The translations under genes were made by a program, and so were the position numbers. 64,000 nucleotides of DNA from Ruminococcus_G sp964621905 (GTDB lineage: Bacteria > Bacillota > Clostridia > Lachnospirales > Lachnospiraceae), in NCBI GenBank assembly GCA_964621905.1, contig CAZUNG010000016.1:5471-69470 (forward strand). The letters are read 5' to 3'. Positions 1 to 7,760 of this stretch are shown here, piece after piece (the stretch's first letter is position 1; the number at the start of each line of letters is the position of its first letter). The notes under the pieces were generated by a model that saw nothing but the letters and a program-made list of their open reading frames with translations, did not search any database and was not told where the DNA came from.

Positions 1-882
1 TGCTATGATTTCACCGGCCAGTTGTCCGTTTCCGCCCATCGCCTGTGCCATCGGTCCGGATGCCACCGCGGTCGGAGAGGCAAATACAGCAAGCAGGCCG
101 ACGAGTGCGACATCACGGTACCCCATCAGGATACCAATGGAAAGTCCGATGACAGGGACAATGAACAGACGTCCGGCCATGACAACACTTAACTTTTTTT
201 TGTGGTGTTTCATGCTTTTGAATGACAGCATACCGCCCAGGCAGATCAGTGCAAACGGGGAAGCCATCTCTCCCATCTGTGCCAGTGTGTTCTCAAACAC
301 AGCGGGAATCCGTATACCGGAAAGGGAAAATAAAATTCCCAGTACGCCGCCGATGACAAGCGGGTTTGTTATAATTCCTTTCAAAGCGCGGCGAAAGCTG
401 GCTTTTTGACCGCGAAAAGATTCAAACAGAATAACTGACAGGATATTATAAAGAGGAACAACAAATGCAGACAGCGCTGCAATGACGCCAATATCCCGGT
501 TGGGGTAGAGATTCGTACCGACTGTAATTCCAAACAGAACTAAATTACTCCGGTAAATTCCCTGTATCATAACCGATGCATCCGGTCTGGTCTTTACAAA
601 TCTGGGGACAATGAGGCACAGCAGCAGATAAAAAATGATAACAGCCAGCATCGCATACAGCAAAAGGGAAATATCCAGAGCTGATGTGAAATCAGATTCA
701 TAGATATTGATGAAGAGCATGATGGGAATAAAAATTTTAAAGATCATGCGGTTCAGTGACTGAAAGGTTTCTGTCTCAAGGATTCCGAGTTTTCGAATGA
801 CATACCCAGTCAGCATATAAAGAAAAAGTGGAAATACTACCGTAAATGATAACATTAAATGGTTCAAAAAATAAGCCCTCAC
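1..882 (-). CDS. AEC-family (auxin efflux carrier-like) permease, 3' end outside the window
   Basis: Read on the minus strand, this is a very hydrophobic protein with about ten membrane helices. It contains the early GYVIRKLGIL segment and an internal GGVLGI..FSL stretch typical of AEC carriers (malonate/auxin-efflux type), which export or import small organic acids across the cytoplasmic membrane. About 290 of the usual 300-320 residues are present; the C-terminus runs off the left edge. The start is uncertain. GTG at 882 gives the usual N-terminal length, while ATG at 855 is also in frame; neither has a strong ribosome binding site. The substrate cannot be told from the sequence. Confidence 0.8.
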   Translation of the reverse strand, partial: MRAYFLNHLMLSFTVVFPLFLYMLTGYVIRKLGILETETFQSLNRMIFKIFIPIMLFINIYESDFTSALDISLLLYAMLAVIIFYLLLCLIVPRFVKTRPDASVMIQGIYRSNLVLFGITVGTNLYPNRDIGVIAALSAFVVPLYNILSVILFESFRGQKASFRRALKGIITNPLVIGGVLGILFSLSGIRIPAVFENTLAQMGEMASPFALICLGGMLSFKSMKHHKKKLSVVMAGRLFIVPVIGLSIGILMGYRDVALVGLLAVFASPTAVASGPMAQAMGGNGQLAGEIIA

Positions 883-991
883 ATGAAATCTCAAAAGGTT
901 CAATGACAGTAAATGCCTGCAAGAAACATTATATAGGATGTGGGACCGAAAAACAATGATATATAAGAAGAATCATAATAGATAGAAGGAG

Positions 992-1013
992 GGCCGGTAC
1001 GTCAGTACCGGCC
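992..1013. other. Perfect GC-rich hairpin upstream of the AEC gene
   Basis: A 9-bp perfect stem (GGCCGGTAC / GTACCGGCC) with a GTCA loop. There is no U-tract on either side, so it is not a convincing terminator. It lies in the 358-bp gene-free stretch 883-1240, in the presumed leader of the AEC gene. The same stretch holds a second small stem-loop near 1070-1087 (CTATTC / GAATAG). I recognise no known riboswitch here. Confidence 0.5.
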
Positions 1014-1181
1014 ATATGAAAAAAACTATCTATAATAAATGTAAATTGTTGTTAGGCGAGGACGAACAACTATTCATCGGGGAATAGCCGCTGCCCTCTT
1101 TGTTAGGATAGATTTAGTATACCGGATAAGTGTGTGCAGAATGTGACCAGAAGTTAAAGGATTTATAAAGAGTTAATGAAG

Positions 1182-1221
1182 AAAGTCTGATCTTCCAAAA
1201 AGGAGGAATCAGACTTTTTTT
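1182..1221 (+). terminator. Rho-independent terminator-like hairpin
   Basis: Stem AAAGTCTGAT / ATCAGACTTT followed by seven T on the plus strand. On the minus strand it lies just past the stop of the small HTH gene and is followed by a weaker T-rich stretch, so it may serve that gene too. No plus-strand gene was found upstream of it. Confidence 0.65.
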
Positions 1222-1240
1222 GAAGGTATAATGAGAGTTT

Positions 1241-1459
1241 TTAGAGCAGCTGATCATCCTCTGACGGAACATAGCGGGCAATGTCACTGATGTTGCAATG
1301 CAGAATCCGGCACAGGTCATTGACCGTCTTCATGGAGATGTCTTTGTTGTGCTTCAGGCGGTGTAGCGTGCTGTGAGAGAGATGATGCCTGTTTGTTAAG
1401 GTGTACCAGTTTTCATTGGAGTTTTTCAAAGTTTCCCAGAAAGGGGAGTAATCTATCAT
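1241..1459 (-). CDS. Small HTH (Cro/C1-type) transcriptional regulator
   Basis: A 72-residue protein that is essentially one helix-turn-helix domain. It matches the widespread YozG-like pattern: FWETL near the N-terminus, the recognition region LSHSTLHRLKHNK, and a C-terminal ...NDLCRILHCNISDI segment. Such proteins bind DNA as dimers; no target can be named. I chose ATG at 1459 because AGGTGGG lies 8 bases upstream; a longer open frame upstream has no support. It is divergent from the GGDEF gene at 1585 and may share its control region. Confidence 0.75.
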   Translation of the reverse strand: MIDYSPFWETLKNSNENWYTLTNRHHLSHSTLHRLKHNKDISMKTVNDLCRILHCNISDIARYVPSEDDQLL

Positions 1460-1584
1460 GGCATCCCACCTGACCTTTCTAAAAACAGCATAGAAGATAT
1501 ACAAATACTTGAATATCTTCGTAATAACGAATATAATCAGTATTAGAACAAATAACAAAATTAATTCTGATTTGGGGAAATGAT

Positions 1585-2493
1585 ATGACGATAAATGAAA
1601 AAGAACAAAAGAAATTATATGGCATTTGGACAGAATGTCTGAAAAAACTGAGCAGCGGAGCAGGGGCGGATGACGTGATGCCGGAAGTACTGCGGCTGCT
1701 GGCACAATATTGCTCCAGCGAATGTGCGTATGTCTATGAGATTGATGAGAAGCAAAAGAAGCTGAAACTTCTGTGGAACTGGAAAAAAGATACAATAAAA
1801 GAACGGGAGTGTCCTGCTGAAGAAATGGACGCTGATATACTGCAGAGTGCAGAAAATGGAGTCATTCATTGCTGCGGGCAGAAAAATTCGCCGAACTTTA
1901 TGGGTACCCTGTTGGAGGCGGATAACGAAGTGATAGGGTTTCTGGGGATTGAAAAGCCGCATACGGCGTCCGAAGAGTTTTTTTTAAAGCATATGTCATA
2001 TCTGATAGCGGAAGCGCTGAATAAGAAGATGATGATGCATAAGCTCGAGACAGCAGGCAGCCTGGATGCATTGACGGGACTCAATAACCGCAGCCAGTAT
2101 AATCACACCCTGGCAAAGATGGAACGTAAGCCTCCCGTAAGTCTGGGGACTGTGTTTTTAGATATCAATGGCTTAAAACAGGCAAATGATGAAAAAGGTC
2201 ACCATTATGGTGACCATCTGTTGATGTGTGTGGGAAAAATATTGGATGATATCTTTAAGGAACATGCATACCGCATTGGAGGCGACGAATTTGTCGTGCT
2301 TCTTGCGAATGTCGAGAAAGAAGAATTTAAAGCGATGTTAGAAGTGCTGCACAAACAGATAGCACAGGAAAGAGAACTCAGTGTTGCAGTTGGCAGCTGC
2401 TATTGTTCTGGAACTGTAAATGCACAAGAACAACTGAAAAAAGCGGATCATTTAATGTATCAGAATAAATCGTCGTATTATGAGAAAATGTAA
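1585..2493 (+). CDS. GAF-like sensor plus GGDEF diguanylate cyclase
   Basis: A 302-residue cytoplasmic protein. Residues ~1-150 look like a GAF-type sensory domain; residues ~158-300 form a GGDEF domain with DALTGLNNR at 161, FLDINGLKQANDEKGHHYGD and an intact GGDEF at 232-236, so it should make cyclic di-GMP from two GTP. The RxxD inhibitory site expected five residues before GGDEF is absent, so product inhibition through that site is unlikely. There are no membrane segments. It stands alone, with a terminator overlapping its stop codon. The ligand of the sensory half is unknown. Confidence 0.85.
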   Translation: MTINEKEQKKLYGIWTECLKKLSSGAGADDVMPEVLRLLAQYCSSECAYVYEIDEKQKKLKLLWNWKKDTIKERECPAEEMDADILQSAENGVIHCCGQKNSPNFMGTLLEADNEVIGFLGIEKPHTASEEFFLKHMSYLIAEALNKKMMMHKLETAGSLDALTGLNNRSQYNHTLAKMERKPPVSLGTVFLDINGLKQANDEKGHHYGDHLLMCVGKILDDIFKEHAYRIGGDEFVVLLANVEKEEFKAMLEVLHKQIAQERELSVAVGSCYCSGTVNAQEQLKKADHLMYQNKSSYYEKM

Positions 2494-2525
2494 AAGACCT
2501 GCTGCAGATTTTGCAGCAGGTCTTT
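2493..2525. terminator. Bidirectional terminator between converging genes
   Basis: A 14-bp perfect stem (AAAGACCTGCTGCA with its complement) and loop GATTT, with short T-runs in both directions. It fits exactly between the stop codons of the GGDEF gene (plus) and the MATE gene (minus). Confidence 0.85.
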
Positions 2526-3887
2526 CTATCCAATGTTACGTATGATTTTTTTGTTGATGCGAAGAAGAAACACCGTACACAGTGTTAACGAGGCCAGTTC
2601 GGCAATCGGAAAAGCGAGCCATACAGCTGAAACTGAACCGATCCTGGACAATAAGTAAGCAACGGGAAGCAGTATGACAATCTGTCGGACGATCGAAACA
2701 ATCATACTGTAGATTCCATTTCCCAGCGCCTGAAAAACAGAAGATGTGATGATGCAGTATCCGGCAAAGACAAAGCTGAGACTGATCGTACGAAGGGCGG
2801 GGACACCGATTTCGAGCATCTGCGGTGAAGCATTAAACATACCCAGCAGTGCTCCCGGGATCAGCTGAATGACGATAAGTCCAATCAACATGATGCCAAC
2901 AGCATACAGGATACTCAGCTTGATAGTTTTTAAAAGCCGGTCGCGTTTACCGGCACCGTAATTGTAAGCGATAATAGGCACCATGCCGTTATTCAAACCA
3001 AATACCGGCATAAAAACAAAGCTCTGAAGTTTAAAATACGCACCAAACACGGCAACTGCAGTGGATGAGAAACGGAATAATATTTTATTCATACCGAAAG
3101 TCATCACTGAACTGATTGCCTGCATAATAATTGAAGGAATGCCGACTGCCAGAATCTCTTTTAAAATACGTGCGTGCGGGCGGAAGCCCCGAAAAGATAT
3201 CTGAATGTCTGTATTCTTTTTCAAATTAAAAAGCACGGCAAGTAAAAACGCGATAAACTGTCCAAACACAGTAGCAATGGCTGCACCGGCTACGCCGAGT
3301 TTCGGAAAGCCCAGATAACCAAAAATTAAGATAGGATCCAGAATAATATTGATAATTGCACCGGTTCCCTGAGTGATCATGGTATACATGGTACGGCCCG
3401 TTGACTGCAGCAGCCGTTCAAAGGTCATCTGACCAAAAAGTGCAAAGGACAGGGAGCTGCAGATGGTGAGATATATGGTACCGCCTTCCAAAATCTCGGA
3501 AATATCAGTCTGTGAATGCATAAAAACAGAGGAGCCAAAAAGACCGAACATCAGAAACAGTAAAAAACTCAGGGAGACCAGAAAGATTCCCTGTACTGCC
3601 GTCTGATTTACTTTTTGCTGATTTTTTTCACCGAGACTTCTTGACAATAATGCATTGATCCCGACGCCGAGACCGGCACCGACAGCAATCATCAGATTCT
3701 GTATCGGGAATGCCATTGACACTGCGGTCAGGGCATTTTCACTGATGAAGGATACAAAGATACTGTCCACAACATTGTAGAGTGCCTGTACAATCATTGA
3801 TATGATCATAGGCAGTGACATCGAAAGAAGCAGCCGATTGACCGGCATGGTTCCCATTTTATTTTCCCGTGATTGTATTTCTTTCAT
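2526..3887 (-). CDS. MATE-family multidrug/organic cation efflux protein
   Basis: A 453-residue, twelve-helix membrane protein of the MATE superfamily (NorM/DinF branch), which exports drugs or organic cations using Na+ or H+ gradients. Visible family features are the repeated two-bundle architecture, PMIISMIVQALYNVVDSIF near the N-terminus and GVAGAAIATVFGQ in the middle. Start chosen at ATG 3887, which has GGGAGG 7 bases upstream; the ten-residue longer open frame lacks a binding site. Its upstream region runs into the assembly gap. Substrate unknown. Confidence 0.88.
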   Translation of the reverse strand: MKEIQSRENKMGTMPVNRLLLSMSLPMIISMIVQALYNVVDSIFVSFISENALTAVSMAFPIQNLMIAVGAGLGVGINALLSRSLGEKNQQKVNQTAVQGIFLVSLSFLLFLMFGLFGSSVFMHSQTDISEILEGGTIYLTICSSLSFALFGQMTFERLLQSTGRTMYTMITQGTGAIINIILDPILIFGYLGFPKLGVAGAAIATVFGQFIAFLLAVLFNLKKNTDIQISFRGFRPHARILKEILAVGIPSIIMQAISSVMTFGMNKILFRFSSTAVAVFGAYFKLQSFVFMPVFGLNNGMVPIIAYNYGAGKRDRLLKTIKLSILYAVGIMLIGLIVIQLIPGALLGMFNASPQMLEIGVPALRTISLSFVFAGYCIITSSVFQALGNGIYSMIVSIVRQIVILLPVAYLLSRIGSVSAVWLAFPIAELASLTLCTVFLLRINKKIIRNIG

Positions 3888-4001
3888 AAATTCCTCCCAG
3901 GCGCTGCGGTAGTCCAAGCCGTTTCTCGGCCCGTTGTCATGTAGCGCACTAAGGATAATTATACTAAATGAACAATATAAGTCAATACAGTAAATTAAAC
4001 A

Positions 4002-4101
4002 NNNNNNNNNNNNNNNNNNNNNNNNNNNNNNNNNNNNNNNNNNNNNNNNNNNNNNNNNNNNNNNNNNNNNNNNNNNNNNNNNNNNNNNNNNNNNNNNNNN
4101 N
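4002..4101. other. 100-N assembly gap flanked by an exact 55-bp duplication
   Basis: One hundred Ns. The 55 bases before it (3947-4001) are repeated exactly after it (4102-4156). An overlap of exactly 55 at two contig ends is what a k=55 de Bruijn assembly leaves, so the real chromosome probably has one copy and no gap. The stop codon of the MgtC gene (4150-4152) lies in the duplicated segment. Confidence 0.85.
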
Positions 4102-4149
4102 CACTAAGGATAATTATACTAAATGAACAATATAAGTCAATACAGTAAA

Positions 4150-4824
4150 TTAAACATCGATGGATATGATTTCGGGATTGTCCTTTAACAATGCTACAAT
4201 ATCTTCTACTTTATATGATGTTGGAAATTTGACATATAGTTCAATGTTGAGCTGATCGTTTCCCATACGCGCAGCATTGATGTTGGATATTTTGATTTTT
4301 TTCTGTGTAAAAATCCGATGGAGAAGAGAGGGCAGGTCTTCATCCTCATCAATGATCAGTACGATTCGTTCAACGATCGGTGTCTGGCCGATCCGGGGAA
4401 TTTTCCGGTAACACAGCTGCAGAACCAGAAAAAATCCCGTGCTGACAATGCCGATGATATACATTCCTGCGCCGATAGCACTTCCGATTCCAACGGTTGC
4501 CCAGATTCCTGCAGCAGTCACCAGACCGCTGACATTCATTTTCCGCGTAAAAATCACTCCGGCGCCCAGAAAGCCGATGGCGGTCACCACTCCTGCGGCG
4601 ATTCGAGATGGATCAAGAGAAATACTGTTTTGGATAAGGACATCGTAAAACCCGTATTTTGATACGATCATCATGATAGAAGACGTCATGGCAACGATAG
4701 AATACGTTCTGACGCCCGCAAGTTTCAAATTGCTTTCGCGTTCCAGACCAATGCTCAGGCCGCACAGCGTAGCCACGAGAATACGAAGCAGATATTCTCC
4801 CTGTTGTAATAAAAAATCCTGCAT
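4150..4824 (-). CDS. MgtC/SapB-family membrane protein
   Basis: A 224-residue protein with four or five N-terminal transmembrane helices (LLRILVATLCGLSIGLERE.., GVVTAIGFLGAGVIF) typical of MgtC/SapB, followed by a soluble C-terminal region of about 75 residues resembling an ACT-like fold. MgtC proteins affect Mg2+ homeostasis, membrane potential or F-ATPase activity rather than transporting Mg2+ directly. Start at ATG 4824 is supported by AGGAGG 7 bases upstream. The role in this organism is inferred from the family only; a true Mg2+ transporter gene (mgtE) is present elsewhere at 60.7 kb. Confidence 0.85.
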   Translation of the reverse strand: MQDFLLQQGEYLLRILVATLCGLSIGLERESNLKLAGVRTYSIVAMTSSIMMIVSKYGFYDVLIQNSISLDPSRIAAGVVTAIGFLGAGVIFTRKMNVSGLVTAAGIWATVGIGSAIGAGMYIIGIVSTGFFLVLQLCYRKIPRIGQTPIVERIVLIIDEDEDLPSLLHRIFTQKKIKISNINAARMGNDQLNIELYVKFPTSYKVEDIVALLKDNPEIISIDV

Positions 4825-4924
4825 AACGGTCCTCCTGTTTAGGTTTATCATAACTGTTCCCTTTAAATTTATATACAGTATATAGGATGTTCGGGAAATT
4901 CACAAGAAAATGTAAAGATTTTGC

Positions 4925-4953
4925 TTGACATATCATGGAAAAAGAGTTACTAT
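4925..4953 (+). promoter_or_regulatory. Sigma-A-type promoter of cysK
   Basis: TTGACA, 17-bp spacer, TACTAT. The short leader to the cysK start (about 50 bases) leaves no room for an S-box or T-box riboswitch, so control is more likely by a DNA-binding repressor. Confidence 0.7.
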
Positions 4954-5004
4954 CCATATAATTCATATTAACATAGTAGGGAATAAAAAGAAGGGAGATA
5001 TATT

Positions 5005-5937
5005 ATGGGAAAAATATATAAAAACGCATTGGATCTGATTGGAAACACGCCTTTGATGGAAATTGAAAATTTGGTATCGAAGGAAGGATTGAAAGCACGT
5101 ATTTTAATTAAACTGGAGTATCTGAACCCGGCGGGCAGTGTCAAAGACCGTGTTGCAAAATCGATGATTGAAGACGCAGAGGAAAAAGGACTGCTGAAGG
5201 AAGGTTCTGTCATTATTGAACCAACCTCAGGAAATACGGGAATCGGGTTGGCAGCAATTGCGGCTGTGAAAGGTTACCGGACGATTTTGACAATGCCCGA
5301 GACCATGAGTGTGGAACGTCGGAATATTCTGAAGGCTTACGGTGCAGAAATAGTATTAACGGATGGCGCGAGGGGGATGACAGGAGCCATTGAAAAGGCT
5401 GAGGAATTGGCTGCAGCAATGAAAGGAAGTTTCATTCCGGGGCAGTTTGTAAACCGGTCCAATCCGAAAGCGCATATAGCAACAACGGGCCCTGAGATCT
5501 GGGATGACACAGAAGGCAATCTGGATGTGTTTATAGCCGGTGTCGGAACCGGTGGTACGGTGACCGGGGTCGGAGAATATCTAAAAGGGAAAAATGAAGA
5601 GATAAAAATAGTGGCTGTAGAGCCCAGTGCGTCTCCGGTCCTTTCCGGCGGTCAGGCGGGACCTCATAAGCTGCAGGGTATCGGAGCCGGATTTGTACCG
5701 GAAGTGCTGAATACAGAAATTTACGATGAGATTATTTGTGTAGAAAATGAAGATGCGTTTACCGCTGCCAAAGAGCTGACAAAAACCGAAGGAATACTGG
5801 TTGGTATCTCCTCCGGCGCAGCGCTGTACGCGGCGATGAAGATGGCACGATGCCAGGAATATGAAGGAAAGACCATTGTTGTATTGCTGCCTGACAGCGG
5901 TGACCGTTACTACTCAACTCCACTATTTGCAGAATAG
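5005..5937 (+). CDS. cysK: Cysteine synthase (O-acetylserine sulfhydrylase)
   Basis: A 310-residue PLP enzyme that makes L-cysteine from O-acetylserine and sulfide. The PLP lysine is K47 in GSVKDR, the substrate-binding TSGNTG loop is at 74-79, the phosphate-binding GTGGT motif follows GVGTGGTVTG, and the length equals the family norm. The start has AAGGGAG 9 bases upstream. It is followed by a ruined O-acetylhomoserine sulfhydrylase and an Rrf2 regulator, an arrangement suggesting a sulfur-assimilation unit; its substrate would be supplied by the cysE product encoded at 39.1 kb. Confidence 0.95.
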   Translation: MGKIYKNALDLIGNTPLMEIENLVSKEGLKARILIKLEYLNPAGSVKDRVAKSMIEDAEEKGLLKEGSVIIEPTSGNTGIGLAAIAAVKGYRTILTMPETMSVERRNILKAYGAEIVLTDGARGMTGAIEKAEELAAAMKGSFIPGQFVNRSNPKAHIATTGPEIWDDTEGNLDVFIAGVGTGGTVTGVGEYLKGKNEEIKIVAVEPSASPVLSGGQAGPHKLQGIGAGFVPEVLNTEIYDEIICVENEDAFTAAKELTKTEGILVGISSGAALYAAMKMARCQEYEGKTIVVLLPDSGDRYYSTPLFAE

Positions 5938-5945
5938 GCAAACCT

Positions 5946-6758
5946 ATGATGAAAACAAAAAGAGCAGACAGAAACCTGAGGTTTGAGACATTACAGCTGC
6001 ATGTAGGTCAGGAACAGCGGCGATTGCCTATACGTTTTCTGAATTTGGAGTGGAGATAACGTTTGTTGATCCATTAGAGGAAGGTGCATTTGAAAAAGCA
6101 ATTCAGGAAAATACCAGGGCGCTGTTCATTGCAATACGGGGAAATCCGAATTCAGATGTTGTTGATATTGAAGCAGTTGTTGAAATTGCGCACCGCCATA
6201 ACATTCCGCTGGTGATTGACAACACCTTTGGAACTCCGTATTTGATTCGTCCGATTGAATATGGTGCAGATATTGTAGTCCATTCGGCAACGAAGTTTAT
6301 CGGAGGACACGGCACAGCAATCGGTGGTGTCATTGTGGACGGTGCCCGTTTTACAAAAGCAGCCGGTCCGGCGGCCTTTGTGACAAGAATTCGTGCGATT
6401 CTCTTGAGAGATACAGGCGCAAGCTTGTCGCCGTTCCATGCATTTTTGTTTCTGCAGGTGGAAACTGTGCACCATACGTCTGTGTCAGCTGGCAGCAGCC
6501 AGCAGAAGCTGTACAGCAAATATTTTCCTAATGGAGGAGGTTCTATATTTGCTTTTGAGATTAAAGGTGGAAAGCAGGAGGCAAAAACGTTTATTGATAA
6601 TCTGGAACTCTTTTTTCTCCTGGCGAATGTGGCAGATGCGAAATCGCTGGTAATACATCCGGCGACGGCGACGCATGCACAGTTCAGTGCGGAAGAGCAA
6701 AAGGAGCGATGATATGATTGAAGATCTGGATGAAGCTTTTGAGGCCGTCAGAGGATGA
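5946..6758 (+). pseudogene. Decayed O-acetylhomoserine sulfhydrylase (metY)
   Basis: The remains of a PLP enzyme of the Cys/Met metabolism family. The first ~23 residues (ending LHVGQE) are joined out of frame to GTAAIAYTFSEFG, so roughly 90 residues carrying the usual YSR region are gone. The PLP-lysine segment SATKFIGGHGTAIGG survives. Two further losses follow after VDGARF and after LSPFHAFLFLQ, and a frame break at 6712 separates the last C-terminal piece (IEDLDEAFEAV). Intact relatives are ~425 residues; this cannot fold normally. The remaining long frame (6050-6712) should not be annotated as an enzyme. Confidence 0.85.
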
Positions 6759-6780
6759 TGAAGCTGACTGGGAGGTAACG

Positions 6781-7215
6781 ATGAAAATATCCACAAAAGG
6801 AAGGTATGCGCTGCGGCTGATGCTTGATCTGGCCCTTCATCAGGGGGAAGGACCGATTCGCATCAAAGATGTGGCACAGCGACAGGAAATATCTACAAAG
6901 TATCTGGAACAGATTATTTCCATTTTGGTGCGTGCGGGGTATGTGAGAAGTATACGTGGTGCGCAGGGGGGATACCAGCTGATAAAACGACCGGAGGAAT
7001 ATTCGGTCGGGGCCATCTTAAGACTGACAGAAGGAAACCTTTGTCCGGTTGCATGTCTGGAGGACGATCCCAACCAATGTCCCAGGCAGGGGGAATGTGC
7101 GACACTTCGGATCTGGAAAGAGCTGGATGATGCGATTAAAAGCGTCGTTGATAAGTATACGCTCGCAGATTTGATCGAGTGGCAAAGAGAAAAGGTGCTG
7201 GATTATATTATTTAA
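6781..7215 (+). CDS. Rrf2-family transcriptional regulator (IscR/CymR-like)
   Basis: A 144-residue winged-helix regulator starting MKISTKGRYALRLMLDLA, the Rrf2 signature. It carries four cysteines, C88, C92, C100 and C106, in the region where IscR binds its iron-sulfur cluster, so it may sense Fe-S or redox state; CymR, the B. subtilis cysteine regulator, lacks that cluster. Start at ATG 6781 with GGGAGG upstream; the longer upstream frame belongs to the metY remnant. Its position after cysK/metY suggests that it controls sulfur or Fe-S genes, which is inference. Confidence 0.88.
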   Translation: MKISTKGRYALRLMLDLALHQGEGPIRIKDVAQRQEISTKYLEQIISILVRAGYVRSIRGAQGGYQLIKRPEEYSVGAILRLTEGNLCPVACLEDDPNQCPRQGECATLRIWKELDDAIKSVVDKYTLADLIEWQREKVLDYII

Positions 7216-7257
7216 ACGCTACAAAATAACAAAAAATAAAAAAAATCTCAAAATCTA

Positions 7258-7286
7258 TTGACATTAGCGGCAAATTATATTAGAAT
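7258..7286 (+). promoter_or_regulatory. Promoter of the tRNA cluster
   Basis: TTGACA, 17-bp spacer, TAGAAT, ending 12 bases before the first tRNA. This is the expected spacing for a stable-RNA promoter. Confidence 0.8.
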
Positions 7287-7298
7287 ACATTTTGTCGC

Positions 7299-7369
7299 GC
7301 GGGTGTAGTTCAATGGTAGAACACTAGCCTTCCAAGCTAGATACGTGGGTTCGATTCCCATCACCCGCT
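7299..7369 (+). tRNA. tRNA-Gly (anticodon TCC)
   Basis: Acceptor arms GCGGGTG / CACCCGC, anticodon stem CTAGC / GCTAG around the loop CTTCCAA (anticodon TCC), T-arm GGTTCGATTCC, discriminator T. No CCA is encoded. Confidence 0.95.
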
Positions 7370-7372
7370 TAG

Positions 7373-7445
7373 GCGCGAGTGGCTCAGTTGGTGGAGCGCG
7401 ACCTTGCCAAGGTCGAGGCCGCGGGTTCGAGTCCCGTCTCGCGCT
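7373..7445 (+). tRNA. tRNA-Gly (anticodon GCC)
   Basis: Acceptor arms GCGCGAG / CTCGCGC, anticodon stem CGACC / GGTCG around TTGCCAA (anticodon GCC), T-arm GGTTCGAGTCC. It follows the first tRNA-Gly by three bases, so the two are co-transcribed. No CCA is encoded. Confidence 0.95.
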
Positions 7446-7491
7446 CTTTATTTCCCCAGAAATCTTAACCGGTTTTTGGGGATTTGTGTAT

Positions 7492-7564
<73 letters not shown>

Positions 7565-7571
7565 CTGTTAT

Positions 7572-7616
7572 AGCTGTAGAATCCCTTGCTTTATTCGGAT
7601 TTTCGGCTATTTTTTT
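7572..7616 (+). terminator. Terminator of the tRNA cluster
   Basis: Imperfect stem AGCTGTAGAATCC with GGATTTTCGGCT followed by seven T, just after tRNA-Phe. Confidence 0.7.
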
Positions 7617-7698
7617 GTGTTAAGATAAAGAAAAGGGGACCGAAGGATCACTGTTTTGATCCTGGTGTAAATCTAAAGACAGTGTAATTTCTTTTCTG

Positions 7699-7751
7699 AA
7701 AAAAGACGAGAGCAAAAACCTGATGGATGGTATTTTGCTCTCGTCTTTTTT
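7699..7751. terminator. Bidirectional terminator after the Fe-alcohol dehydrogenase
   Basis: A 19-bp perfect stem, beginning AAAAAAGACGAG on the left arm and ending in six T on the right, so each strand has its own U-tract. It separates the plus-strand tRNAs from the minus-strand dehydrogenase. Confidence 0.85.
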
Positions 7752-7760
7752 AAATAAAAA

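Noticed and set aside
1020..1125. Possible riboswitch or small RNA before the AEC gene
   Set aside because: Only short stems were found and no known riboswitch consensus could be matched; kept as unexplained sequence.
6050..6712. 220-residue frame as a functional sulfhydrylase
   Set aside because: It lacks the N-terminal substrate and cofactor residues and has two more internal deletions; it is part of the metY pseudogene.
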